A stretch of DNA of 64,000 bases from Dehalobacterium formicoaceticum (GTDB taxonomy: Bacteria; Bacillota; Dehalobacteriia; Dehalobacteriales; Dehalobacteriaceae). Positions 25,582-33,531 of the stretch are shown here, one piece after another. The position numbers were made by a program, and so were the translations under genes. The notes under the pieces were generated by a model. It searched no databases. It saw nothing but the letters and a program-made list of their open reading frames with translations, and was not told the origin of the DNA. Within the stretch, counting starts at the first letter, position 1, and the number at the start of each line of letters is the position of its first letter. The stretch covers positions 1,866,501-1,930,500 of the forward strand of contig NZ_CP022121.1 of NCBI RefSeq assembly GCF_002224645.1, given 5' to 3'.

Positions 25582-25727
25582 GTGGAAAAAGCAAAGTCTG
25601 TCAAATATGTCAACACTTTAGCAGCAAGATGGTCTGTGATATCTGGAATAAAAGAATGAACCCGCTTCTTGCTGCTTGTCAATATTTTGCAGAGCGGATA
25701 AGTTATTCTGATTACTTTAAAAAATAA
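25578..25727 (+). CDS. Small Cys-containing protein, 49 residues
   Basis: ATG 25578 overlaps the preceding TGA. The product SGKSKVCQICQHFSSKMVCD plus a later Cys looks like a short zinc-binding phage protein. The four cysteines include one CxxC pair. There is no known family. Confidence 0.5.
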   Translation: MSGKSKVCQICQHFSSKMVCDIWNKRMNPLLAACQYFAERISYSDYFKK

Positions 25728-25795
25728 AGCCGCTACTGAAGCGGCCAGAAAAAATTATCTAATAAAAATATAACAAAAAGGAGAGGGAAAATCAA

Positions 25796-26743
25796 ATGAA
25801 TATTATCCCAGCAGAACAAAGCGGTATTTTAATTCAAGATAGTGGCAGCAGTGCATTAGATATGGCCCGGAGGCTTGAGGAGACAAAAGCAAAATTAATA
25901 TTAACAAAGTCATTCTTTGAAAGTGTAATGGAAAAAGACGTTGATTATGGTACTATCCCGGGTACTCAGAAGCCATCTTTGCTTCAACCAGGAGCGGACA
26001 AGCTCAGCAATTTGTATGGGTTCTCTAAAATGATTGAAGAAAAGCAAGAAAAGAAGGATTATGACACAGGCCATTATGATGTAACGGTAAAAGTACGGCT
26101 GATCCACCGGGGATCGCAAATTATAGCTGGCGAAGGTGAGGGGAGCTGCAGTACATACGAATCAAAATACCGCTACCGCTGGGTACCGGAATGGGAGCTG
26201 CTCTCTAGTATTGATAAAGATTCATTGGACTATAAAGAGAAGATCGGCAAAAATGGTCAATTCAAAGTTTACCGTGTAGAGAACGAAGATCTTTTTAGCC
26301 AATGGAATACAGTTTTGAAGATGGCCACAAAAAGAGCCTTTGTGGCAGCGATACTTTCCGCTACGGGATTGAGCGGATTATTCTCCCAGGATGATGACGA
26401 TTTCAATTCATGGATCGCCGGCACCGGTAATGATGAGCGCGATAAGGGTAAGCGAAACAAAGGAAACCATGGAAATCATCCTACCGCTTCTGCTTCACAT
26501 GGCAAAAAGGATCAACCTAACCGGTTAGAGCAGCAGAAAAAGGCAATTATCGAGATTGGGAAAAACAGAGGCCTGAATGAAAATATGGTAGAGGACCTCT
26601 TCCATATCAAGCATGATAAAGCGCTTAATGACTTAACATCCGAGGAAGCGGGGCAATTTATTGTGTTTCTACAAAAAACGGACCCGGCAGAGCTAGTACT
26701 AGCATTTGCCAAATCAGAGCAAAAAGATGAGCAAGCCGAATAA
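25796..26743 (+). CDS. Phage recombination-associated protein, possible single-strand annealing type
   Basis: A 315-residue protein. Residues of about 20-210 carry LEETKAKLILTKSFFESVME, LLQPGADKLSNLYGF, GEGEGSCSTYESKYRYRW and KMATKRAFVAAILSATGLS, a layout that recalls phage annealing proteins (RecT/ERF/Rad52-like). A low-complexity linker leads to a C-terminal domain (AIIEIGKNRGLNENMVEDLF...LTSEEAGQFIVFL) of the type appended to many such proteins. It lies upstream of replication genes and ssb. The functional class is inference; I cannot name the family. Confidence 0.5.
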   Translation: MNIIPAEQSGILIQDSGSSALDMARRLEETKAKLILTKSFFESVMEKDVDYGTIPGTQKPSLLQPGADKLSNLYGFSKMIEEKQEKKDYDTGHYDVTVKVRLIHRGSQIIAGEGEGSCSTYESKYRYRWVPEWELLSSIDKDSLDYKEKIGKNGQFKVYRVENEDLFSQWNTVLKMATKRAFVAAILSATGLSGLFSQDDDDFNSWIAGTGNDERDKGKRNKGNHGNHPTASASHGKKDQPNRLEQQKKAIIEIGKNRGLNENMVEDLFHIKHDKALNDLTSEEAGQFIVFLQKTDPAELVLAFAKSEQKDEQAE

Positions 26744-26756
26744 CGAGGGGACACTT

Positions 26757-26981
26757 ATGAGGCACTTTAAAATGATACTAACTGAAGGAATGACGCATCG
26801 GGCAGTGATTATTGACACTCTTCCAGAATTGGAAGTATGGTTTAGCCTCGAAGGATTAGCATTAGATAAAATCATGTATTTAGGATCTTGCCGGCCGGCT
26901 GATCAAGGCAAAAGTCCGGAGCAATACATTAAGTGGCTGGAGTATATCGGCTACAAGGAAGTCAAACCTATTGGTGATTGA
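26757..26981 (+). CDS. Hypothetical protein, 74 residues
   Basis: ATG 26757 lies 7 bases behind GAGGGG; an earlier ATG at 26727 sits inside the previous gene without a site. It is a small alpha/beta protein (MRHFKMILTEGMTHRAVIID). No motif is recognised. It overlaps the next frame's start region. Confidence 0.55.
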   Translation: MRHFKMILTEGMTHRAVIIDTLPELEVWFSLEGLALDKIMYLGSCRPADQGKSPEQYIKWLEYIGYKEVKPIGD

Positions 26982-26998
26982 GATCGGAGGTAGTGAAG

Positions 26999-27322
26999 AT
27001 GAAAGTTGAAATGCGCAAGATTTTAACCTTTGTGCTGATCGCAACCCTATTATTTATTACCCTTCCCGGGATACTTGATTCTTATGCAAAGAGGCAGCAA
27101 TTACGAAAACCAGAGGGATACACCATATACACGATATACACCGTTCAGCAGGGTGATAGCTTATGGAAGATAGCAAAACACTACTACCCTGATATTGACC
27201 CCAGGACGGGTGTGCATTGGTTATTGGAAGCTAATTCTATGGGTAAGGCAAAAACTATTTACCCGGGAGACAGTCTCAATGTCCCGGTGTCAGATGGCGA
27301 TTTGCCGGATCCATTGGAGTGA
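26999..27322 (+). CDS. LysM protein with N-terminal membrane anchor (YneA-like layout)
   Basis: A 107-residue protein. A hydrophobic helix at about residues 8-25 (FVLIATLLFITLPGILDS) is followed by one LysM domain, YTVQQGDSLWKIAKHYYP to YPGDSLNVP, which binds peptidoglycan. The layout matches YneA-type cell division inhibitors of the SOS response. In a prophage it may delay host division or act on the wall. GGAGGT precedes ATG 26999. Confidence 0.7.
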   Translation: MKVEMRKILTFVLIATLLFITLPGILDSYAKRQQLRKPEGYTIYTIYTVQQGDSLWKIAKHYYPDIDPRTGVHWLLEANSMGKAKTIYPGDSLNVPVSDGDLPDPLE

Positions 27323-27350
27323 GTGCTATTAGTTTTGTTAGCAAGGATAA

Positions 27351-28097
27351 ATCATCTTTAACTACATAAGAGAAATCAATGCCTTTTACGATTGGCTCGA
27401 AACCAACTCTATATCTGACTCCTGTATTGTCTTATGGCATGCCTTAATGCACATCTGCAATAAAGCAGGATGGGTACCGGAGTTCGCTGTAGCCATATCT
27501 ACCCTGGAAGCCAAGACTGGGCTGAAGAAGGATGCGATTAACAGGGCGCGTCAAAGGCTGCAACAAGCTGGCAGAATATCATTCAGAAGCAGATCAGGAC
27601 AACAATCAGCACTTTACTCAATTGTTTTTTTTGAAAGTAATTGTGACGTTTTAAAAGACGCTAACCGCATCACAAACCGCGCGCAAACCGCGTCACAAAC
27701 TGCACCGCAAACCGCGTCTATTATTAAACTAAACGAAACTAATAATAATAATAAAAACGCGCGCGCGCGAGATGAATCGATTAACATTTTTGATCTGATC
27801 GAAAAAGAATACGGTCGCGCTTTAAGCCCAATCGAGAGTGATCTGATAATTTCATGGGAGAAAAATCATTCCCCTGAAATTATCAGGGAGGCTATTAAAC
27901 GATCGGTATTACGTGGTGTCTTTAATTTAAATTACTCAGATAAAATTTTACTCGAATGGGAAAAGGCAAATATTAAGACGATTCAAGGGATTGATGACTA
28001 TGAAAGTAAAAAACAGAAGCGGGGGAAAGCCCCGTCATCTAGTGTCAGAAAAATTGAATCGCCAAAGAAGGATATGAGTTTTCTGTACGAGTTGTAA
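27351..28097 (+). CDS. DnaD-like phage replication protein, no canonical start for the N terminus
   Basis: Replication initiation or helicase-loading protein. The N-terminal winged-helix part reads NYIREINAFYDWLE...LWHALMHICNKAGW...GLKKDAINRARQRL. The C-terminal DnaD domain starts near EKEYGRALSPIESDLI. ATG 27447 would cut off about 30 conserved residues. The frame is open from 27351 after TAA 27348-27350 but contains no ATG/GTG/TTG; ATC 27351 or 27354 follows AAGGA at 27343-27347. A non-standard start or a lost ATG is likely. The region linking the two domains contains the putative origin. Confidence 0.75.
   Translation: MIFNYIREINAFYDWLETNSISDSCIVLWHALMHICNKAGWVPEFAVAISTLEAKTGLKKDAINRARQRLQQAGRISFRSRSGQQSALYSIVFFESNCDVLKDANRITNRAQTASQTAPQTASIIKLNETNNNNKNARARDESINIFDLIEKEYGRALSPIESDLIISWEKNHSPEIIREAIKRSVLRGVFNLNYSDKILLEWEKANIKTIQGIDDYESKKQKRGKAPSSSVRKIESPKKDMSFLYEL
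27662..27770. other. Putative phage replication origin: iterons, AT-rich segment, CG tract
   Basis: Four CAAACYGC units start at 27673, 27684, 27696 and 27708 (11-12 bp steps), preceded by a related AACCGC. An AT-rich stretch with five AAT triplets (27717-27756) follows, then alternating CG (about 27757-27769). The layout mimics lambda ori inside gene O: iterons plus an unwinding region within the initiator gene, between its two domains. Confidence 0.55.
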
Positions 28098-28112
28098 GAG
28101 GGGGATAAGTAT

Positions 28113-28494
28113 ATACTCAATCGTATTGTATTAATTGGCAGACTGGTTAGGGATCCGGAACTCCGCTATACCCCAAATGGAGTAGCCGTTGCCACTTTTA
28201 CACTGGCAGTGGACAGGCTGCGGACTCAGGAAGGTGGGCCAAAAAGCTGATTTTATAAAAATTATTGCTTGGCAGAAACAAGCGGAAGCATGTGTTAGTT
28301 ATTTGGCCAAGGGCAAGGTCGCTGCTGTGGATGGACGTTTGCAGATCAGGAACTACGATGGGCAAGACGGACAGAAACGGTGGGTGGCTGAGGTTATTGC
28401 GGAGTCAGTTAGATTTTTGAGCCCTAAAGATGCTGTAGAAAATGAATTTATTGTAGGGGAAATAGATCACGCGGATGACGATCTGCCATTTTGA
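28113..28494 (+). pseudogene. ssb: Single-stranded DNA-binding protein, frameshifted, ATA at start position
   Basis: OB-fold SSB. The first frame reads [20 protein letters not shown] up to [13 protein letters not shown] and stops at TGA 28248-28250. The second frame continues [20 protein letters not shown] to the acidic tip DDDLPF. Removing one A from the A5 run at 28241-28245 restores the gene. The codon where Met is expected is ATA (28113), ideally spaced behind GAGGGG, and no ATG/GTG/TTG lies in frame upstream. Either two lesions or unusual decoding. Confidence 0.8.
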
Positions 28495-28541
28495 GAATGA
28501 TTACTATTCTGAAAGAGTCATAATGTAGAGGGGTGATAGAT

Positions 28542-28673
28542 TTGGCTTTATTAAAAGTGAAAATGTCGGTAGAAAATTACCTTCTTTTGATGGCTAAATG
28601 TAGGGTAGATATTAGCATTGAAGATGATGATGCAGCGGATGGCCAATCAATGTCTGCTCCGGGAAATTTGTAA
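28542..28673 (+). CDS. Small hypothetical protein, 43 residues
   Basis: TTG 28542 follows GAGGGGTGA. The product ALLKVKMSVENYLLLMAKCR ends in an acidic stretch. The family is unknown; the ribosome site and operon position support it. Confidence 0.45.
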   Translation: MALLKVKMSVENYLLLMAKCRVDISIEDDDAADGQSMSAPGNL

Positions 28674-28694
28674 TTTTGTGAAGGAGTGAGTCAT

Positions 28695-28868
28695 ATGCCT
28701 CGTAAGAATTCAAACGCCCGGCAGAGAGTGCAAAACAAGAAAATAAAAATAAAGCCTGATTTTTTCGTCGAAGTTGATATACCCAGTAAGCCATGGCGCC
28801 AGATGGATGACATTAGCCCGGGCTACGTAGTAGCCCGGGGAGAATTTAAAATTATCGAGAAAATTTAA
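28695..28868 (+). CDS. Small basic hypothetical protein, 57 residues
   Basis: ATG 28695 follows AAGGAGTGA. The N-terminal half is very basic (PRKNSNARQRVQNKKIKIK) and could bind nucleic acid. The second half is beta-like. A perfect 10-bp inverted repeat, CCCGGGCTAC-GTA-GTAGCCCGGG, at 28817-28839 lies in the codons for SPGYVVARG. Confidence 0.55.
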   Translation: MPRKNSNARQRVQNKKIKIKPDFFVEVDIPSKPWRQMDDISPGYVVARGEFKIIEKI

Positions 28869-28894
28869 TTATAAACGATTAGGTTGGTGATAAA

Positions 28895-29263
28895 ATGCTA
28901 GAAAAAGCAATTAATAAAATTAAGTCCGAAATGGACATAGACAAGAATAAAAATAATGTTTTTATGCAAACCGTAGGGAATTTTTTATTGCGATATTTGG
29001 AAAGCAACCCGGGTGCCGCAGAGAATATCATGCAGAATGATAAAACATTAGCAATGAGCATGGGCGCGATGAGAGCTGAGGCAAAAAAACATAAGCATGG
29101 GGATTTTGCCGTACTCACTGATCAGGAAGGATTCGCGGTTGTGTTAAAATATTATAATATTAACGGAACCCCTGTTCAGGCCACATCAGCAATCATAGCT
29201 CCCGCTCCGGAGCCGGTAAAGGAGGACACTAGTTTTAATATCCGCCTTGAAGACTTGCTATAA
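28895..29263 (+). CDS. PcfK-like / AcrIIA9-family protein (candidate anti-Cas9)
   Basis: A 122-residue protein. The layout LEKAINKIKSEMD, NVFMQTVGNFLLRYLESNP, then MGAMRAEAKKHKHGDFAVLT with DQEGFAVVLKYYNI fits the PcfK-like family, members of which include the Cas9 inhibitor AcrIIA9. The following gene is PcfJ-like, the usual partner. Inhibition of Cas9 is known for some family members only; here it is inference. The start follows GGTTGGTGA. Confidence 0.68.
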   Translation: MLEKAINKIKSEMDIDKNKNNVFMQTVGNFLLRYLESNPGAAENIMQNDKTLAMSMGAMRAEAKKHKHGDFAVLTDQEGFAVVLKYYNINGTPVQATSAIIAPAPEPVKEDTSFNIRLEDLL

Positions 29264-29279
29264 GGGGGGATAATGGCAA

Positions 29280-31196
29280 ATGCTTATAAAAAGAGAAATA
29301 GAGCGAACTGACATTCTAGAATTTCCGAATCCACCTCCTGTAGGGGGAAAAATGAGTGAATATGTTGCAGCGGTTCAGGTATTAAAATTAAAAAGATGCG
29401 GGGAAGTTTTGGTTATTGATGTTTTCCGAAGAGCTGACGAAGGGTTACTGTTCCGCTTTTTCTCGGACGGAAATACATTCTTGATTACCGAAAAGTGGCC
29501 AGTCGAAAGATGGGACAAGAGTCTCAGTATATTTTTGTATCTTGAGTATATTGAAGCTGCAGAAGGCGACATAGAACTTGCACATCAAATGTTAAAGGAT
29601 AAGCAACCGCCATGGTATTATACGTCCGGAATAAAAAACGAGATGACATCTTTTATCAGAGGTATAAATGAGAAAAAACAAGAGCAGACGATGGAAAGAA
29701 AATATTCCAAGATGACTGAGCATTTTAATATGTTCCCTGATTATCCTGATGATCTGGCAGATTATTGCGATACTAATGTCTTCCGCTACACTTATATTTT
29801 CTTAAGCAAGATTCAGAAAGGGAAAAGAGAAGCGGTATGTGGTCACTGTGGACATAAATTTTTTGTAAGCAAAGATGTAAAACCGGGACAAAATGGGATT
29901 TGCCCGGGATGCGAAATGGTTGCAGGATATCGTGCCATATGGGCCAAGGGCAGCTATAAAGAAAAAAGTAATATCTGCATCACTCATAAATTTAAAGGGC
30001 AGCTGCTGATCCGATGGACAAAAGTAGTCCGTACGTTTAATGACACGAAACCAATATATCATTTCGATGATTACTACAGAAATCTTTACCTCCACACCTC
30101 GGAAGGTCCGGTAATTTACGCTTACGATTACAAACCGGTTATACATTGGGGCGAAAACTGGTACCGCCAAAAGAATGGCTCTGTGCATTATGGGGAATCA
30201 TTCGTTTATACGAACAATCTAAAAGAGGTTTTTGGCGATTTTTATTACCATGTTGACTTGGAAGCGGGACTTAAAGATGCCGGCAGTTTATCATTCACAT
30301 CATTACTGGACAACCTCAAAAACATTCCAGCAGCAGAATATCTTTTTAAATTGGGAATGCCTGCTCTGGCGGCCAGATGTGACTGGTTAGAACCGGGTAA
30401 TCGTGCGGGGTTTTCAGAAGTGCTTGGTGTCAGCAAACAATATCTCCCGCTATACAGTAAATTTAACGTCACCATGCTTGAGCACAAAATTATTAAGGCG
30501 GCAAAGACATACGTTAGCGAAACAAACTTTGAAAAACTTCGTTTGCTTGCTCCAAAGACTACGGATTACAACGATATTGTGGATATTCTTAAAAACGTCT
30601 CTTTTGAACGATTTGTGAACTATTTTTCAAAACAAAAGGCTTTAAATAATGAGAAAGCGCTTCAATATATTTTAATATTATATAAGGATTATCTGAGCAT
30701 GTCGGAATCATTAAAAGTTGATATGTCACGAAAATCCGTATATTTTCCTAAAAACATCAAAGAGGCACACGATTTAATCTTATTACGGTTTAATAAGATT
30801 AAGTATGCAAAGGAAGATGAGACATTTAAGCAGAATTACGGAAAGCTTTATTATGGCATAAAAGAATACAAAAAAGGAGATTATTGCATCGTATTTCCAG
30901 CTTCGCGCAGTGATTTTATTGCTGAGGGGCAATCATTAAAACATTGTGTTGGCGTGGATAGATACTATCAAAATCATATAGCCGGCACCAAGATGATATT
31001 TTTTGTCAGGAGAGCAAGGGAACCAGAAAAACCATATTACACATTAGAAATTGATATGGAAAATTTAAAGATATTACAACTTTATGGATTTAGTGATCGA
31101 GCCGCTCCGCCAGAAGTAAATAAGTTCGCTAATGAATTTCTGAGTAGGCTGCCTGTTCGTAAAGATAATAGAATCCGAGTAGCTACCACGGCATAA
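29280..31196 (+). CDS. PcfJ-like protein
   Basis: A 638-residue protein. A zinc ribbon lies near residues 187-209 (CGHCGHKFF...CPGC). The conserved PcfJ domain at about 520-625 carries FPASRSDFIAEGQSLKHCVG, a basic stretch and LEIDMENLKILQLYG. First described on the conjugative plasmid pCF10, it is also common in phages and integrative elements; its function is unknown. It lies 17 bp after the PcfK-like gene. The start uses an AAGGGGGG site. It is the longest gene of the early region. Confidence 0.85.
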   Translation: MLIKREIERTDILEFPNPPPVGGKMSEYVAAVQVLKLKRCGEVLVIDVFRRADEGLLFRFFSDGNTFLITEKWPVERWDKSLSIFLYLEYIEAAEGDIELAHQMLKDKQPPWYYTSGIKNEMTSFIRGINEKKQEQTMERKYSKMTEHFNMFPDYPDDLADYCDTNVFRYTYIFLSKIQKGKREAVCGHCGHKFFVSKDVKPGQNGICPGCEMVAGYRAIWAKGSYKEKSNICITHKFKGQLLIRWTKVVRTFNDTKPIYHFDDYYRNLYLHTSEGPVIYAYDYKPVIHWGENWYRQKNGSVHYGESFVYTNNLKEVFGDFYYHVDLEAGLKDAGSLSFTSLLDNLKNIPAAEYLFKLGMPALAARCDWLEPGNRAGFSEVLGVSKQYLPLYSKFNVTMLEHKIIKAAKTYVSETNFEKLRLLAPKTTDYNDIVDILKNVSFERFVNYFSKQKALNNEKALQYILILYKDYLSMSESLKVDMSRKSVYFPKNIKEAHDLILLRFNKIKYAKEDETFKQNYGKLYYGIKEYKKGDYCIVFPASRSDFIAEGQSLKHCVGVDRYYQNHIAGTKMIFFVRRAREPEKPYYTLEIDMENLKILQLYGFSDRAAPPEVNKFANEFLSRLPVRKDNRIRVATTA

Positions 31197-31216
31197 CCTG
31201 GAAGGAGACAAGAGAT

Positions 31217-31891
31217 ATGGAAATAAAAACAACCCTTAATATCTATAGAAATGCAGAACAGATAGCTGCAGAGATAAATGGCATAAAAAAACAAACAAGA
31301 GCAATGCTACTGTATAACAGCATTGAAATAGGCAGACGCCTATGGGAAGCTAAATCATACGTTCCCCACGGGGAATGGGGAACGTGGCTCCAGGAGTCGG
31401 TAGAGTACTCTCCCAGTACGGCCCATAACCTTATGCGGATATTTGAAGAGTACGGTGCCGAGCAGCTGAGTCTTTTTGATAACAATGCAAAATCCCAAGC
31501 GCTTGGGAATTTGAGCTATACCCAGGCCGTGGCCCTGCTAGGAATCCCCCAAGAGGAGCGGGAAGAATTTATTAAAGATCACGATCTTGATAGCATGTCT
31601 ACCCGGGAGTTACAAAAGGCTATAAAGGAGCGGGATGAAGCTCTTAAAAAATTAGAAAATGCTAAAAAGACAGCTGAAGAGGTTTGCGAATCTAACTCAA
31701 AACTTATGGAGGAAAAAGAAAATTTAGAAACTAATGCTCGAATTTTGGAACAGATATTTTCGGATGTCCAGAAAAAATCAGAAACACTTCATGATACTTT
31801 AGAAAAAGAGCGTAATAAATCAAAAGAAGAAATATTAAGTGTCTGTGATGATTACAAAAATGCAGGAGCGGCTAAAACAAAGATAATGTGA
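31217..31891 (+). CDS. DUF3102 family protein with coiled coil
   Basis: A 224-residue protein. The N-terminal DUF3102 domain (SIEIGRRLWEAKSYVPHGEW, then STAHNLMRIFEEYG) is followed by a ParB-like helical region (LSYTQAVALLGIPQEEREEF) and a long coiled coil. It is typical of clostridial phages and plasmids; the role is unknown, perhaps DNA binding or partition. Relatives often have a longer C-terminal part, so it may be shortened here, next to the damaged recU. Confidence 0.75.
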   Translation: MEIKTTLNIYRNAEQIAAEINGIKKQTRAMLLYNSIEIGRRLWEAKSYVPHGEWGTWLQESVEYSPSTAHNLMRIFEEYGAEQLSLFDNNAKSQALGNLSYTQAVALLGIPQEEREEFIKDHDLDSMSTRELQKAIKERDEALKKLENAKKTAEEVCESNSKLMEEKENLETNARILEQIFSDVQKKSETLHDTLEKERNKSKEEILSVCDDYKNAGAAKTKIM

Positions 31892-31921
31892 AGCGGGAGA
31901 ATGAGAGGTTAAAAAGATTTC

Positions 31922-32402
31922 ATGAAGTCGGAAAAGCAAACGCCTAAAAACCGAATATATGCTAATAAGGGTGCCGTTTTTGAGCAAGAAATTATTATGA
32001 CCAATGCAAAGTATGAAACCAGAGGCATAGCCATGGTCCAAAAGATCAGTACGCCCTGGCAAGTGGTCCGAGATGGTTCCAGGATTATGTCGGCCGAAAT
32101 CAACTTTAGACTTCAGGGGTACGGTCCGGGGTGGGATTTCAATCAGTTTTGATTGTAAAGAGTCTGAGGATGAACGAGGACTCCCGCTTAAGCATATCCT
32201 TTGCTATATGAAGCTAATGGACAAACGGTATTTAATTTCTGGTCAGGCAGTGTTGAAATATTGGGACCGCTGGCAGCTGAACAAGGGTAAACGCGGTTAT
32301 AATTACATCGATGTAGCGGATATGATTGAAGTCCTGCCACGGAATGGAATAGTGCTGGATTATCTGGCTGGGCTGGAGGGAAGCGGTCAAACAAATACAT
32401 AA
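31922..32402 (+). pseudogene. recU: RecU-type Holliday junction resolvase, frameshifted and internally deleted
   Basis: The first frame has the RecU N terminus (NKGAVFEQEIIMTNAKYETR, then STPWQVVRDGSRIMSA). The second frame (from about 32094) continues KSTLDFRGTVRG...ISFDCKESEDERGLPLKHI, the catalytic core pattern of RecU. One base must be dropped near 32091-32097 to join them. After PLKHI the protein jumps straight to MDKRYLISGQAVLKYWDRW, so the middle strand and helix seem deleted. The gene is probably inactive. Confidence 0.75.
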
Positions 32403-32423
32403 GGAAATAAGGAGGCTTTTATT

Positions 32424-32705
32424 TTGAAATCAGCTACTTTTCAAGCCAAAGATGATATACGGTTAGATAGTTTTTTAAAAGTAAAACCTAACCTACTGGT
32501 GCGGGTTCCTATTATTGTAATCTATAATAATCCGGCAGATTATCCAGGGAAATTCGTTGCACGCCTTTGGGATGTTAATAAGCCCACACGCTACGCGGTA
32601 GTAAAAGATACTTTAGAGGAAGCTAGAAAAGCAATCCCTTATTTTATGTGGCGGATAGGTCGGGACGAAAAAGATGATCCCGTGATTGTTGAAATTTGGA
32701 TGTAA
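32424..32705 (+). CDS. Hypothetical phage protein, 93 residues
   Basis: TTG 32424 follows AAGGAGG. It is a small alpha/beta protein with VPIIVIYNNPADYPGKFVAR and VKDTLEEARKAIPYFMWRI. Similar small genes lie before late regulators in clostridial phages; no function is assigned. Confidence 0.65.
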   Translation: MKSATFQAKDDIRLDSFLKVKPNLLVRVPIIVIYNNPADYPGKFVARLWDVNKPTRYAVVKDTLEEARKAIPYFMWRIGRDEKDDPVIVEIWM

Positions 32706-32745
32706 TAAGATAATATGAGGAAAGATGCGAGGTGGAGGTGAGTAC

Positions 32746-33198
32746 TTGAATTACATCCGAGAAGCGGAAGAAAGGCTTAGATATTACCGGGAGCTTTATG
32801 CAAGTATTAGGCAAAATGAAAGGGATATTAGCAGGTTGATTGTCAAGGCTGGACCAAAACATTTGACGGCTATCGCCATTAGCGAGGCAGCCACTTCCGG
32901 TAATGGGCATGATGAGACGATTAATATCCTATATCAGATTCAGGTTTTGAGTGATATTAAATTAAAAACTGAAAAGGCAATGGATGAGGTTAATGCTATA
33001 ATTAAAGATATCAGCAAGGATGATGGGTGCGAACTATATGGGAAATTACTACATGATTGGTACATTGAACGCAAGCCTAAGGATCAGATAGGGGAAGAGA
33101 TGCATATTAGTGAGAGGCATGTCTATCGAATTAAGGATCGGGCGATAAGAAAATTCGCGGTGAGGTTATTTGGAATAGAGGCACTAAGGGCAATGTGA
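32746..33198 (+). CDS. ArpU/RinA-like late transcription regulator
   Basis: A 150-residue protein. Long N-terminal helices are followed by a sigma-70 region 4-like helix-turn-helix near the C terminus (QIGEEMHISERHVYRIKDRA). In Gram-positive phages such proteins switch on the packaging and structural operon, which begins about 1 kb downstream. TTG 32746 lies 6-8 bases behind GGAGGTGA; ATG 32725 overlaps that site. Confidence 0.75.
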   Translation: MNYIREAEERLRYYRELYASIRQNERDISRLIVKAGPKHLTAIAISEAATSGNGHDETINILYQIQVLSDIKLKTEKAMDEVNAIIKDISKDDGCELYGKLLHDWYIERKPKDQIGEEMHISERHVYRIKDRAIRKFAVRLFGIEALRAM

Positions 33199-33280
33199 TG
33201 TCAAAAACATGTCATGGTATGATTCGGATTAATAATATATTATGTTATTAATTAAAAGTTTACAGAGCACTTTGGATTTG

Positions 33281-33412
33281 TCAATATTGGTTCAGTAAAA
33301 AAGCGCAAGGATAAAATATTAGTTTAAATCGTTGGGCTGCTGCCGCTGCCCCTATTTCATTAGCTAGTTTTAGAGCTTCAATGCGTTCCTCTTTTGTGTA
33401 ACTTTTTGCCAT
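33281..33412 (-). pseudogene. Truncated IS3-type transposase OrfA remnant
   Basis: ATG at 33412 behind CAAAGGAG starts AKSYTKEERIEALKLANEIG, then AAAAAQRF, the helix-turn-helix start of IS3-family OrfA. After 29 residues the homology ends and the frame stops at 33281. No rest of the element is present. It marks an insertion and deletion that also seems to have cut the next plus-strand gene. Confidence 0.65.
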
Positions 33413-33531
33413 CCAAAATCGCTCCTTTGTATTTTTAGTATATCATTTCCTTGCGATTTTGGACTGCACTTTAATTATAGCACTCCACAATCTTTAGAGT
33501 TGATGGCAAAGAATTTTTTGGTCGATTAAAG

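Noticed and set aside
25729-25745. GCCGC-GCGGC hairpin as a plus-strand terminator in the early operon
   Set aside because: It is followed by AAAAAA, not T, on the plus strand, and no minus-strand gene ends there.
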